From the NCBI GenBank assembly GCA_019775845.1, contig JADQAV010000009.1, forward strand, positions 558,001-622,000: a stretch of DNA of 64,000 nt, read 5' to 3'. The DNA is from Myrmaecium sp. VS I D KN 1. Taxonomy: Eukaryota > Ascomycota > Dothideomycetes > Valsariales > Valsariaceae. The notes under the pieces were generated by a model. That model did no database searches, was not told where the DNA came from, and worked only from the letters and a program-made list of their open reading frames with translations. Made by a program: the position numbers and the translations under genes. Below, one piece after another: positions 54,256 through 64,000 of this stretch (positions within the stretch are counted from its first letter, which is position 1; each line of letters starts with the position of its first letter).

Positions 54256-54939
54256 ATCTGTCATTGCTATTCTTCTTTCTGCGGAGGGTTCCTGGGGGTT
54301 CAGGGAGTTCTATGGATCTGATGTGATGTTTTTCATGGGCGGGCTGGGTGTATTGGGTAATTCATAGACGAGCATAGCGACTGATTTGCCACGGTTCATG
54401 TAGATATATCCAGCCATTTACAGACTTTCTGGTATGTGACAGACAGACGTGTTTCGAAATGATGGACGCCAGGATCACAGTGCCACCGTGCCAGCGAACT
54501 GGAGGAAGGCTGTTGGCACGCGTTCGCACGGAGCATCCTCCGGACCCTTCACCGATCTCCAGGGCAGGTCAACCTGTGGTTGCCTGAAAGGGTGAGGCTG
54601 CATGACATAATACCGGCCGCCGGGAGCGCTAGCCGGAAGCGGCCCACGCTATGACGCATGGTGGGCGACCAGCTTGGGAGCCTGAGCCCAACCCGCTCTT
54701 TCACCTTTCGCTCACCACACCCACTCCAAACCACATCCACTTCTCCACACTGCTACTACCAATCGGACCCCTTGCTATCATCACCGCTACTTACTCTTCT
54801 CTCTTCGCACCCTTCACCTTCCACTCTACCGTCCCTCTCGTACGCACTTCGCACGCGCGGGACAGAGCTCAATCACGCTTCAACGCTCCCCGAATAGCTT
54901 CCTCCCCTCCTCCAATTCACTGATACAATCACCTCCGCC
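54256..54939. other. Intergenic region upstream of the disordered-protein gene
   Basis: 684 nt hold the POL2 3' end and the promoter of the next gene. The last 250 nt are C/T-rich, as in many fungal leaders. No gene seen. Confidence 0.5.
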
Positions 54940-55934
54940 ATGGCTCAAGCACAGCACCCGACTCTCATCAACCTCCCTCCTCCCCCTTCAGACCCTGTGA
55001 CCCCTTCGGATGTGCCGTAAGGACGCCCTTGCTATCCAACATTCTCCTCATACCAGTTGATGCTGATACCTTTGCGTACAGGGGCACGCCCAATTCCACC
55101 ACGACCTCCATGTCGGAACTTTCCACCGTCGCCATCAAGGACGGCCACCGCGGACACCTGCCTCACCACGCACACCCCTTGGACGCCGAGCGCGCCGACC
55201 GCATCTCCCGCCTGGCCGGGCTGGAACGGGTCGCGACCGCCCGCAGCGGCGCGAGCACGGGGCCCTCCACCACGCCGACCCCGTCCTACTTCGACGCCAA
55301 CAACCAGCCCCAGATCGTGCGCGAGCGCAGCACCGTCGGGAGCGCGTCGGCCACCGGAAGCGTCGGCGGCCGGACCACCTGGGCCTCCGGCAGCGACGTG
55401 TACGACCCGGACAAGATGAGCGAGGATCAGGACGCGGAGACGGCGAGCTCGGTGGGCGGCTTCTCCGACGAGGCCGCCTCGCTCGTGGGGTTCGGCGAGG
55501 GCGCCCGCACCCCCGCCCGCCAGCTGAGCAGCATCGGCTCGCCGATCGCCAGCAAGGTGACCCCCACGGCAACCGGCCCCAGCGCCAGCGCGGTGCCGCC
55601 GTACCTGCGTGAGCAGGCGCCGACGCCCACCGGGAGCCCGATGAGCGGCGTGTCGACCACGGCTGTCGGGGCGCCTTCGCCGACCCCATCGACCCAGGAG
55701 GCGCGCATGATCGACGGGATGACCTACGATCCCGACGTCGTCGATACCGTCAACCGCACGCCCCCGCTCACCGCGGGCGAGGAGGCCAGGCGAGGCATGA
55801 CGGGCACTGAGTACCAGGCGAGTGTCATGCACGAGAGAGACGCGCAGGGTCCGCCGGGCAAGGTCATGGGCAGCCCAACTGAGGGTCCGGATGGCAAGAA
55901 GGGGCTGGGTCAGTTTTACTTTGAGGATAAGTAA
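54940..55934 (+). CDS. Unknown disordered Ser/Thr/Pro-rich protein
   Basis: Exons 54940-55016 and 55082-55934 (65-nt intron, GTAAGG donor) give 309 residues; the spliced junction reads SDVP/GTPNSTT. I do not recognise a family. The sequence is Ser/Thr/Gly/Pro/Ala-rich without membrane spans or a signal peptide. Islands that may be conserved are DGHRGHLPHHAHPLDAERAD, RISRLAGLERVA, ARMIDGMTYDPDVVDTVNRT and the C-terminal KKGLGQFYFEDK. The regular spacing of short acidic and hydrophobic motifs suggests a scaffold with several binding peptides. Strong codon bias to G/C in third positions and the intact intron support a real gene. Confidence 0.7.
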
Positions 55935-56997
55935 GGGTCAGGATTGATTGCTCCTGCAAGCGGGCGCAACGATGCACTGTCGGAATGACACTACGGAATA
56001 TGATCACGAGGCTACCACTACTGCTACCACTACCACTCCGATGCGATATATCTCACCTGTTTCCCTTTTTTCGATTTCCTCTCTCTCGTTTCCCTTTTCA
56101 TTTCCTCTGTTTCTTCTTTCACCTGTCGACGTTCCTGGATCACAAAATCTCTGGCCGGGCCAGGGTACACGTCCGGGAATCGGGATCTCACCTTTTCATG
56201 ACCGCCATAGCTGGGAGCAAAGGAAAGAACTCCTCCCCGGAAGAGCCTTCGTGATTTCCTTTCCTTCTTCTCCTTCCTTTTTCCTTTTTCTTTCTTTTTA
56301 CTTTCTGTTTGCTTTCTGCCTCCGCGTTAGATATAGCAAGTAGTACGTAGGTACGGTACGCTCCGGTAGTCAGTCAGTCAGCCAAATCCGTTAAGTCCGT
56401 CAATTGAATGGCAAAAGAGAACGAGAAGCCTCTGTCTTTTGTTTGTTTCGTTATCGTGCCATATCTCGCCTCCAGTCCATTGAGAAAAAGGCGTCCGATG
56501 TGTTCTTTTAAAAACTGATTTCGTGTGGTTGATCATTACTTTCCCCTCCCTCCCTCCCTCTCTCTCATCAAGAGAGCATGTGCCTATCACAAAATAAATC
56601 CCTACGCCCATTACCATTACTACACTACCGCCCTGCCTTCCATAATCCATCGCCGCGACGAATCCCCGCGGAATGAGGAACGAGAAAGGACGCCACCCTA
56701 CTCAATCGGTATTCTTCCCTAACCCCATCACGGTGTAAAAAAGAGAGCAAAATGTGGGGAATGAAGGCGTGATATCAGGAAACACAACAGGGGGGAAGAC
56801 GCGTATCAAACAGCCCGGACATCTCGTCATCCAAACTCTCCGTCCTCCCCCTTTCCCATACCACATACCAGTGATGTTGCGCCTGCACTATTACTTACTT
56901 ACGCCTTGGACGCCTTTCCGGGTACGCGCTTAAATAAAGGAAAAGAAAAATAAGGAAGGAAAATGCAGGAGGGACTATTCACCCTCACAGACGCTCA
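55935..56997. other. Convergent intergenic region, no gene seen
   Basis: About 1.1 kb between the 3' ends of the disordered-protein gene and the GPI-mucin gene. Pyrimidine-rich blocks occur at 56060-56130 and 56255-56320. Nothing coding is supported. Confidence 0.5.
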
Positions 56998-59900
56998 TCA
57001 CAGCGCCCCCACGAACCCTGCCACGAGCAAACCCACTACCGCCTCATTGCGTACAGCGTCTCGCGCCGCAGCGCCCGCGAAGTCCGTCGTCGTTGCTGCT
57101 GCTGTTACCCCTCCGCCGTCGTTGCCGCCGCCGCCGCCGTTGTTGCCGCTTTTGCTCTCGGTCGACAACTTCGACGCACCGGGCGCGGAAAGCGAGGCGG
57201 TGGTGGACAAGGTTGAGTCTGTTCGGGCGGAGGTGGGAGTGGCGCTACCACCACCGGGTAGGGAAGGCGAGGGTGTTTTAGATGCGGGTTGTGATGATGA
57301 TGGTGCGGAGGCGGCTGGGGCGAGGGAGGGCGAGGTGGTCTGTCCGTTTGTGATTGCTGAGGGAGTGGGCGTGGATGCTACTGAGACGCTTGTGGCTTGT
57401 GCGGTGGAAATGGGGGCTGTTGAGGTTCCTGTGGATGAAGCTTCGGGTGTGTTAGTATTGAAGGCAGAGGTTCGTGTGGGGTTGGAAGAAGTAGCGAGTG
57501 AAGAAGAGGAGGAGTATGGTGACGCCGAAAAAGGGGCGATCGACGTCGCCATAAGAGAAGAGACCAAGGGTGAATTGGTAGCGGAAAGAGAAGTAAGGAG
57601 GGAAGGGAAAGAGGTCGCCGGCGTACTTTGAGAGGTGATTTCAGTCGCTGTCGAAGGTTCCATGGTGGTTGCAGTGGTAGAAGGGACGGTGGTGGACTCT
57701 CCTGTTGTGGAGGCTCGAACCGCTGAAGCCTGCGTGGCCGTGTGCACGTTGGTGACGCGATCCCGAGCCGCCACGGTAGTAGGCGACATGATGTCTGCTC
57801 GAGTTGCTTGATTGGCGTCGTGAGTCCCCTTAATGATAGGGTCGCAGGAAGAACCGATAGGCTCGCCGTTGAGCTGTTCGATCACGGTTGGCAAGCTATT
57901 GAGATAGTCAATGAGGCCCTGTGGAGGGAGGCCAGGCTCGGTCACGCTGGCCTCCGGGTAGATGAGCGGGGTGTAATCCGTTGGCATTGGTAATGCCAAA
58001 TCCTCGGTTGTGGTAACACAGGCGCCGGCGCTTATTTCGACCTCAAAATGATCGAAGTTGAGGTAAGCGATATACACCGTTGGATAAGTCCTATCAAGAT
58101 CAGCAAAGCGGTCTGAGCGAACTTATGAGTACTTACAGAGTAACACCGCTATATTCCCACGTTATAGCGCTCGAGCTCGCGACTGGCAAAGGATTGGTGA
58201 TTGTGAAGCTACGCGTCTCGAGGAGGCCATTGTGATTCTTGGTGACATAGATATCTACAGTCTCGGTGGGAACGGTAACGGTGCTTGTAATCACCCGCCC
58301 CGGATAAGGAATACGAGTGGCGGTAGCATCCACAGTGCAGCCATCAGAACATGATGGGGACGTTGAGCTAGTCACTGGGGTATAGGTAGTAGCTGAGATC
58401 AGAGTTGACGTTATCGTGCTTGCAGGAATGACTGTAGTCGTCGTTGCTGTCAAGGTAGTGTCCTGTCCTACAACGGTGGTCGTGGTCGTCACCGTCAGTG
58501 GACCGACAGTCGAGGTTAATACACTCGCTGTAATGCTGTTATGAGAACCAGTTTGTGTAGGTTTTGGTGTTTCCAGAATTGTAGGTGTCAACAGGGGTAT
58601 GGTGTTTATACTGGCTCCCACTGTCTGCGTCGAACCCGTTCTCTCTACAGGTGTTACAGATAACGGGGTCATACTTGTCAAACTAGTCTGAAGCGTCTGC
58701 GTTAACCCAGGGGTCACAGCAGTAGTCGTAGACACCACTGTCGAAGTGGCCGTGCTGGCGGGGACAGTAGTAGTAAGCGTAAACACGAAACTTTTGCCAG
58801 ACTCCGTAAGAGTAACGGTACCGACCACGGTTTCCGGTGTCTGCGTTGTCGTAAAGATGCTCGAGAAGATGCCGACACTGGTTGTAAGGCTTGTCCGAGT
58901 TACAGGGCCCGTTTCTTCGACTTCCAAACTTGGTAATGTCACCATGGACGGTATAGTAGATGTTTCAGCTGCCCCAGGAACTACTACAGTGATTGTGAAA
59001 GTCAAAGCTGATCCAGATCCTGTGAGTGTTGTTGTATATGTGATAGTTTCTGGAGGTCTTGAAATGACGATGACATCTGTAGTGGTGCTTGTCTCTACGC
59101 TCGTTTGAGTAATAATAGTAGGCAATGGAGCTGTCACAGTCAGAGGAGATGATACAAGCACAGATGCAGAAACCGGCATTGAAACAATCGATGCGGGACT
59201 AGTCGTAGTTATCATGGGTAGCACGGTCGTTGGCACGAAAGAAGTCAATGTCGTTAGATATATTATACCGGATTCGGTGATTGTAGTCGTCACTAAGAAT
59301 GGAACAGATGTAGTGACCGTGACGGATAGTGTAGTAGAACTAATTTGTGTTAAGGTGCTTTCGATGGTGGTAGGGCCGATGGAATTGATAGGTGTGTCAA
59401 TTGTAGTGAGANNACAGATATTGTGTGGATGTTCGTGACAGTATCGGTCTTCAAAGAGGGAAAGTCAGTATATTCGACTCTCGACGGTCTTTTAGCGTAA
59501 TATTAGCATACCTGCGTAAGAGCGTCCGTGGTAGTGGTTGTTTCCGTTATTGAGATATCAGTTGTAGTCGATAGTTCTGTCGTGGCGGAAACATCTGTCG
59601 TTATTGAGACGTCCGTCGTCGTTGAAACATCCGTTATCGAGACATCGGACGTCGTTGGGACCTCAACAGAAGTAAGAATACTAGTCGCCGTCTCGGAATT
59701 CGTTGTCGTAGTCGTCGTCGTAGTCGTCGCCACATCAGTCTTCAATTCCATCGAAAAAGAGTCAGCCAACGAAGCAAGTAATTTCCTCGAAAGAAAGGTA
59801 CTCCTACCTCAGTCAACGTCTCCGTGACTGGGACTAGAACGGAGGTGGTGACGCGCACTGTTTCCGGGACGGTGACCGTCTTCATCTGACAGTGGTCAAG

Positions 59901-60449
59901 GGGGATGGTGGTAGTAGTTTCCTCAGCGGCAGTAGTGCTACCGCTCGAACTGAAAGATGTTGAATTTGAAGAATTTGCGGGGCTAGAGGTGGTCGGTTGT
60001 GGTGTGCTGGAAGTGCTCGATATTGTAGAGACTGGCGTGCTGGAGGTACTTGATATTGAGAACACTGGCGTGCTCGAGATAATTAAATTCGACGACTCCA
60101 ATGTGCTTGACGTTGTCGTTGTCCCCGGCACACTTAACGTCGTCACTGGATACCCCGCCGGCACCGAAGAGGAAGAAAAGAAAGACGATAAGGATGATGA
60201 TGGTGATGAGGAAGTAAAAGCCGAAGAACTAGAAGGTTCCGTAGTCACCGTCACCACGCTCGAACTGACCGTGCTAACGAGCGTCGTCGTCGATCGAGCC
60301 GGACAATAGGTCACCGTTGACCCGCACGAGGTGATGGTGATCCAGTGGGTCGAATATACCGTGGAGAGATAGCCTTGCCCCAAGGCGGCGGGCAGATACA
60401 GCGCCCACCCGCCGATCAATGCCGTCAACACCCTTGTGAGGCCCCGCAT
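56998..60449 (-). CDS. Mucin-like, Ser/Thr-rich GPI-anchored cell-surface protein
   Basis: Exons 60449-59808, 59739-59512, 59448-58137 and 58090-56998 give about 1091 residues. The start MRGLTRVLTALIGGWALYLP is a signal peptide ending near ALGQ. Then WITITSCGSTVTYC carries a cysteine pair of a kind often seen in fungal wall proteins. Most of the rest is Thr/Ser/Val-rich with TTT-, TESG- and VTVT-type repeats and Pro-linked segments, expected to be heavily O-mannosylated. A non-repetitive globular part occurs at about 730-820 (YPTVYIAYLNFDHFEVEISA through GSSCDPI). The last residues, after AAARDAVRNEA, are VVGLLVAGFVGAL, a typical GPI-attachment tail. Two undetermined bases at 59412-59413 put the two sides of exon 3 out of frame; one extra base restores a continuous reading, so I treat this as a sequence error and not a broken gene. 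Confidence 0.78.
59412..59413. other. Undetermined bases (NN) inside the mucin-like gene
   Basis: Exon 3 reads ...ATATCTGTNN on the minus strand and then continues Thr-rich coding one frame off. Three N instead of two would close the frame. The ambiguity is probably a consensus problem. Confidence 0.8.
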
Positions 60450-62972
60450 AATGAAGAAGAAAGCTGGGGAAGGGTTGTGGGAGGGACCCCGTGCTCAGGT
60501 CTGGACGGAGAGAAGAATCAGCGGAGGGCGTGCGGAGTAGATGGGAGACATAGGAATTGATACCGCAGGCAACTTACCGTGTAGGTATAACTATACTGGA
60601 AATCCAAGCTCTGATGATGGCTGCGAACTGTGGTTCGGCTGAAGGTTTTGACGGCGGGTAGCTGCGTATCCGCAGCCCCCCGGAAGTGATCCGCGATGGC
60701 ACCGGCACGGGCTAAATAGCAGCAGCAGCGACACCGTGGTGTTTGGCAGGTGAAACGAAAGTATATGGATCCCACGCCCGAAGAAGGGCGAAATGGGGGA
60801 GGACAATGAGCACGCCAGCAAGCGACAGGAGCGAACAAATAGAAAAAGGAAAAAACAAACAGAGGCGTTCAGGTAGTGAGGGATCCAGGGGCACGGGTGC
60901 CGGCACGGCAGTTGAGAGGGGTAACCAGAAAGAAGATCGGAAAGGAGAAGGGAGACATATTTGAGGAAGGGGAAGTCAGAAAGCTCCAATAAGAGCGAAA
61001 TCCTCCATCCTTCCGCTCCACCAAGAAAACACGGCGGGCGGATCAGGGCTAGAGGTCGCACTGGACGCCACGCCCTCGAAGAAGCCGCTCTCCCACGCAT
61101 GCACACGAGGTTGCATGCATGCACGCCTGGTGTCGGCGGGGTCAAGATTGCCGGCGTGAGGAGAAAGAGAAGGGAGGAAGGCTGCAGGGAGATGCTGCGA
61201 AGACAAGGGGAGGGGATGGAGAACTTGGCTGGATCGGGGAGGGGAGAGACAGGGGTGGGGAGCACGGTTGGCCTAAGGCTGAGGAATAGTGCAAGGACAG
61301 CGAAGGATGCATCGGGAGAGGCTCGATGATGCTTGAACAAAAAAGTCGAGGGCGGTGATCGGATATCCCGGCCGAATGAAGGATATTGATAGAAGGTGTT
61401 GTACAACCATGTGAAGCGGTGACGGGGCTAGCTGTTCTCGCTCCCGAAGCTCTGGTATGTGCTTTCGTCTGCTCTACGGAGCAATGAGAGCGAAGGACGG
61501 TCGGTTGACGAATAGGCTAGAAAATGCAGGAGGACGTAGACGAGGAGAGGAGCGAGAAGATAGACAGGCACGACATGCCAGGTGCGGCAAGCCATGCGAG
61601 AAGAGGTCGCGATGGGTGTGGTCTCAGGTGTGCGTACATATCCTGGACCTGTCCCCTAACCACGAAGGACCTTGTTCGGAAGAAGTTACGAACGGTAGTT
61701 GGTGGAGGATGTGACGGAGCATTCGCTTGACGTTTAGTGGTGAGCATACATCAGTGATGTATGGCCGACAACCTGACTTGACCGGAGGCCTGAGAGAACG
61801 AATTTACACGGATAGCTTTGCCGGAACAGTTATTCTTTGTATTAAGACGGGCATCATGCGGCGCTAGTGACCAGTTGGACCAATCCACGGTAGGATAAGG
61901 TATGTCTAGATGTAGTCTGTATGTAACTGACTGTAAGCGGGAGCACTACCTTGAAGACCGCGGACAACAGCTGCCCGACGTTGAGAGCGACGACATACGG
62001 TACCTTGGGCGCGCGGTACTCGTTCAGATGAGGCTGAGTCGGCATCAAAGGATCAGTGATCTTTATCATTCCCTCCTCCGGTTCCTGGAAAGGCTGGCCG
62101 AGTCAACGCTGATGGTAGCATAAGGGAACGAATGAGTTGGACAGGCTTGACAGCGGAATGGCGGGGAAGGATGAGAGGTCGGGATGGGTAGAGCGGGGTC
62201 AAGGGATGAGGAACGACTCGGTGGGATATGCTGTATTGTATGTATAGTACCTGATGGTAGGTACCTTTAGGCTCCAGGCAAGCCTTGCGGAAGCCGGTTG
62301 CCTTAGCCGCCTTAGGCAAGTCGACCTTCCCTCGTAACCGCATGAGGGAATGCGGAGACAACTTTAGTCAGACTTCAGTACCTAGGTACGCTAGCCAATC
62401 ACGGACGACGGACGAGCTCGTTCCCGTCTGCAACTCACCCCGGAGCGAACCACCCTCTTCCGCTCACAAGGACCCTGTTTCTAGCCCGGGTACGGTAATT
62501 TACAGCAAGGCAGGGCAATCACGGTTACATATGGAATCCAGGCCATGCAGGATCCCCGCCCTGCCATCATCCTGTGCTTCACTCCCCCTTCCTCCCTCAG
62601 GCCATTCCCATTTCCACCTGCTCTCCCTCCAGCGTCCACGATGAATCCCGGTTGGAAGGCAACTGAAGGGAACTGTCGGGTTCAGGAGCACCTTAGTTAC
62701 CTCAGGTCTCACATGTCTCTCCGGTCAAAACTCGTCCCAGGCCGGCACCGCGCTGCAGGCCTGTCCCACTGGAGCCATGCAACGCGATCGATGCCTTGCT
62801 GCTCCTCCCATCATATCCCATTTGCCGTCCCTGCTGTTCCTCCTCGTTGTCTGTTCCCTCGTTCATTGTCCTAGCTCGTGGAAACTTCAGTTTGAAACGC
62901 TGAATCAGAACAACTTCCATCCTACGCATAATCTGGCCCGTTGTCCAATCGCGCAATGAGCTTCGAGTGAAC
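60450..62972. other. 2.5-kb intergenic region, no gene seen
   Basis: This holds the promoter and leader of the mucin-like gene (60.4-61.4 kb, strongly strand-biased) and the promoter of the pepsin-like gene. A TACCTAGGTA palindrome is at 62379-62388. A short frame from the ATG at 62777 encodes a hydrophobic stretch (LPSLLFLLVVCSLVHC) that could be a signal-peptide exon of the next gene, but I could not join it convincingly. Confidence 0.45.
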
Positions 62973-64000
62973 ATGCATGACCTTCGACCGCGAGCGGCCA
63001 GCTCCTCCACCTCCTCCTCTGCCGTATCGTCCGCAACACCCTACGTCTTCGCACCAAGCGGCTCCTTCGACGGCGCCGACGGTGCCTGGTCCACCTTCAT
63101 CATCAATGTCGGCGCCGACGGTAACGGAACAAATGGCCAGGACTTCAAGGTGCAGATCGCCACCTCCGGATCTTTGACGGCCATCCCCTTCCAAGCAGAC
63201 TGGTGCAACGAGCCAGACGCGGACGAATGTGCCGCTGACCGTGGCATCCTCCTCTATGACGCGCAGCAGGAGCTTGGCTTCCAAACTGACGTCTCCAACA
63301 GTTGGAAGGAGATTGGAGTATACTCGTACGAGCCCGAGCTCGACTACGTTCCCACTATCCGTCCCAACTCGACGTATGGCACTGACACGGTCGGCCTCGG
63401 CCGGGCGTCGAACGAGAGCCTGATGCTGGCAGGCCAGTTGGTCGTCAGTTTGACCACGGAGGACTTTCCTATGGGCATGTTTGGTCTCTCTGTATCGCCG
63501 GTGTCGCTTGGAAGTAACGCCCGGTTGACATGGCTGGAGACGTTCTTCGACGCTGAGCAGATACCGAGCCTCTCGTATGGATATACAGCTGGAGCGAAAT
63601 ATCGTAAGTCTCCGTACGAGACCGCGAGCGGCCCTCTCACCCCCATATACATCTCTTTCGATGCTGATCAAAATCAGGAAACAAAGAAGTAACGGGCAAC
63701 CTCGTCTTCGGGGGCTATGACCGGTCACGATTCGATGCGGGCACCAGCGGCTCGTTCAGCATGTCCGGCAGCGGAAACCATTCCCTGGAGCTCGCCGTGC
63801 AGTCGATCACCATCACCCCAGATCCCGACGTCGAGATCAACGAGTACTCCCTCACATCGGACAGCGGCGGCTTCACCGCGCGCATCGACTCGACCTTCCC
63901 CTACCTGTGGCTCCCGGACGCCGTCTGCGCCGGTTTCGCGGACCATTTCCACCTCGCCTACGACAGCGATACCGACCTCTACCTCATCAATGCGAGCGCG
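62973..64000 (+). CDS. Pepsin-like (A1-fold) secreted protein with altered active site, 3' end outside window
   Basis: Exon 62973-63603, a 74-nt intron, then exon 63678 to the window end; about 318 residues are visible and the gene continues. The splice rebuilds AKYRNKEVTGNLVFGGYDRS, a standard pepsin-family segment. Other landmarks are DGADGAWSTFIINVG, DWC near residue 76, YGTDTVGLG and RIDSTFPYLWLPDAVC. The first catalytic loop, normally DTG-S, reads IATSGS (62-67) with no Asp, while the second keeps Asp281 as DST. This pattern is found in a large Pezizomycotina group annotated as acid proteases, so proteolysis is doubtful. The ATG at 62973 gives no signal peptide; an upstream exon, perhaps near 62777, is likely missing from this model. 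Confidence 0.78.

Noticed and set aside
59412-59413. Interpreting the mucin-like gene as a pseudogene because of the frameshift
   Set aside because: The frame break coincides exactly with undetermined bases, and everything else (signal peptide, four splice junctions, GPI tail) is intact.
60591-61406. A 271-codon minus-strand frame upstream of the mucin-like gene
   Set aside because: Low-complexity Ser/Leu/Pro translation of a pyrimidine-biased leader; no motif, no intron logic, and better explained as 5' untranslated or promoter sequence.

Overview
This window is nuclear DNA of a filamentous ascomycete (Pezizomycotina). The grounds are short (about 45-90 nt) GT-AG introns with fungal branch-point-like signals, single-gene transcription units on both strands, a DHN-melanin reductase, a conidiation/stress KGG-type protein, a LaeA-like methyltransferase and a pepsin-fold protein of a type common in Dothideomycete-like fungi. 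The class assignment is a guess; Pezizomycotina is well supported. I see no bacterial operon, phage, CRISPR array or intact transposon.

Layout: 1-2.9 kb holds no gene I can support. Then come a 1,3,8-trihydroxynaphthalene reductase (+), a GH18 chitinase (-), prefoldin subunit 3 (+), an unknown protein (-), a membrane J-domain protein (+), the Lgl/tomosyn-family Sro7 homologue (+), uracil-DNA glycosylase (-), a small Con-10-like protein (+), a 999-residue disordered acidic-tailed protein (-), a nine-exon LaeA-like methyltransferase with a very long disordered N-terminus (-), a large probably mitochondrial protein (-), a bromodomain-like Rsc58-type protein (+), the histone chaperone ASF1 (-), quinolinate phosphoribosyltransferase (+), a secreted CAP-domain protein (-), a small one-TM protein with a GC-AG intron (+), an unknown nuclear-looking protein (+), COX20 (-), DNA polymerase epsilon catalytic subunit POL2 (+), an unknown disordered protein (+), a mucin-like GPI-anchored wall protein (-) and, cut by the window end, a pepsin-like protein (+).

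Most of this is housekeeping. UNG1, POL2 and ASF1 belong to DNA replication, repair and chromatin; UNG1 and POL2 both carry an ACGCGT cell-cycle box upstream. COX20 and the J protein are mitochondrial or membrane biogenesis factors; BNA6 makes NAD. The accessory flavour comes from melanin, chitinase, CAP, GPI-mucin and pepsin-like genes, which act at the cell surface or outside it. Several genes form divergent pairs with shared 0.4-1.0 kb promoters (chitinase/prefoldin, unknown/J protein, UNG1/Con-10-like, ASF1/BNA6, COX20/POL2). I found no clustered biosynthetic pathway. The most unusual locus is the methyltransferase gene at 21421-24599, whose reading frame closes only if 14-, 23-, 23- and 38-nt exons are used. 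All exon borders were read by eye from splice signals, frame continuity and family motifs; none is transcript-confirmed.
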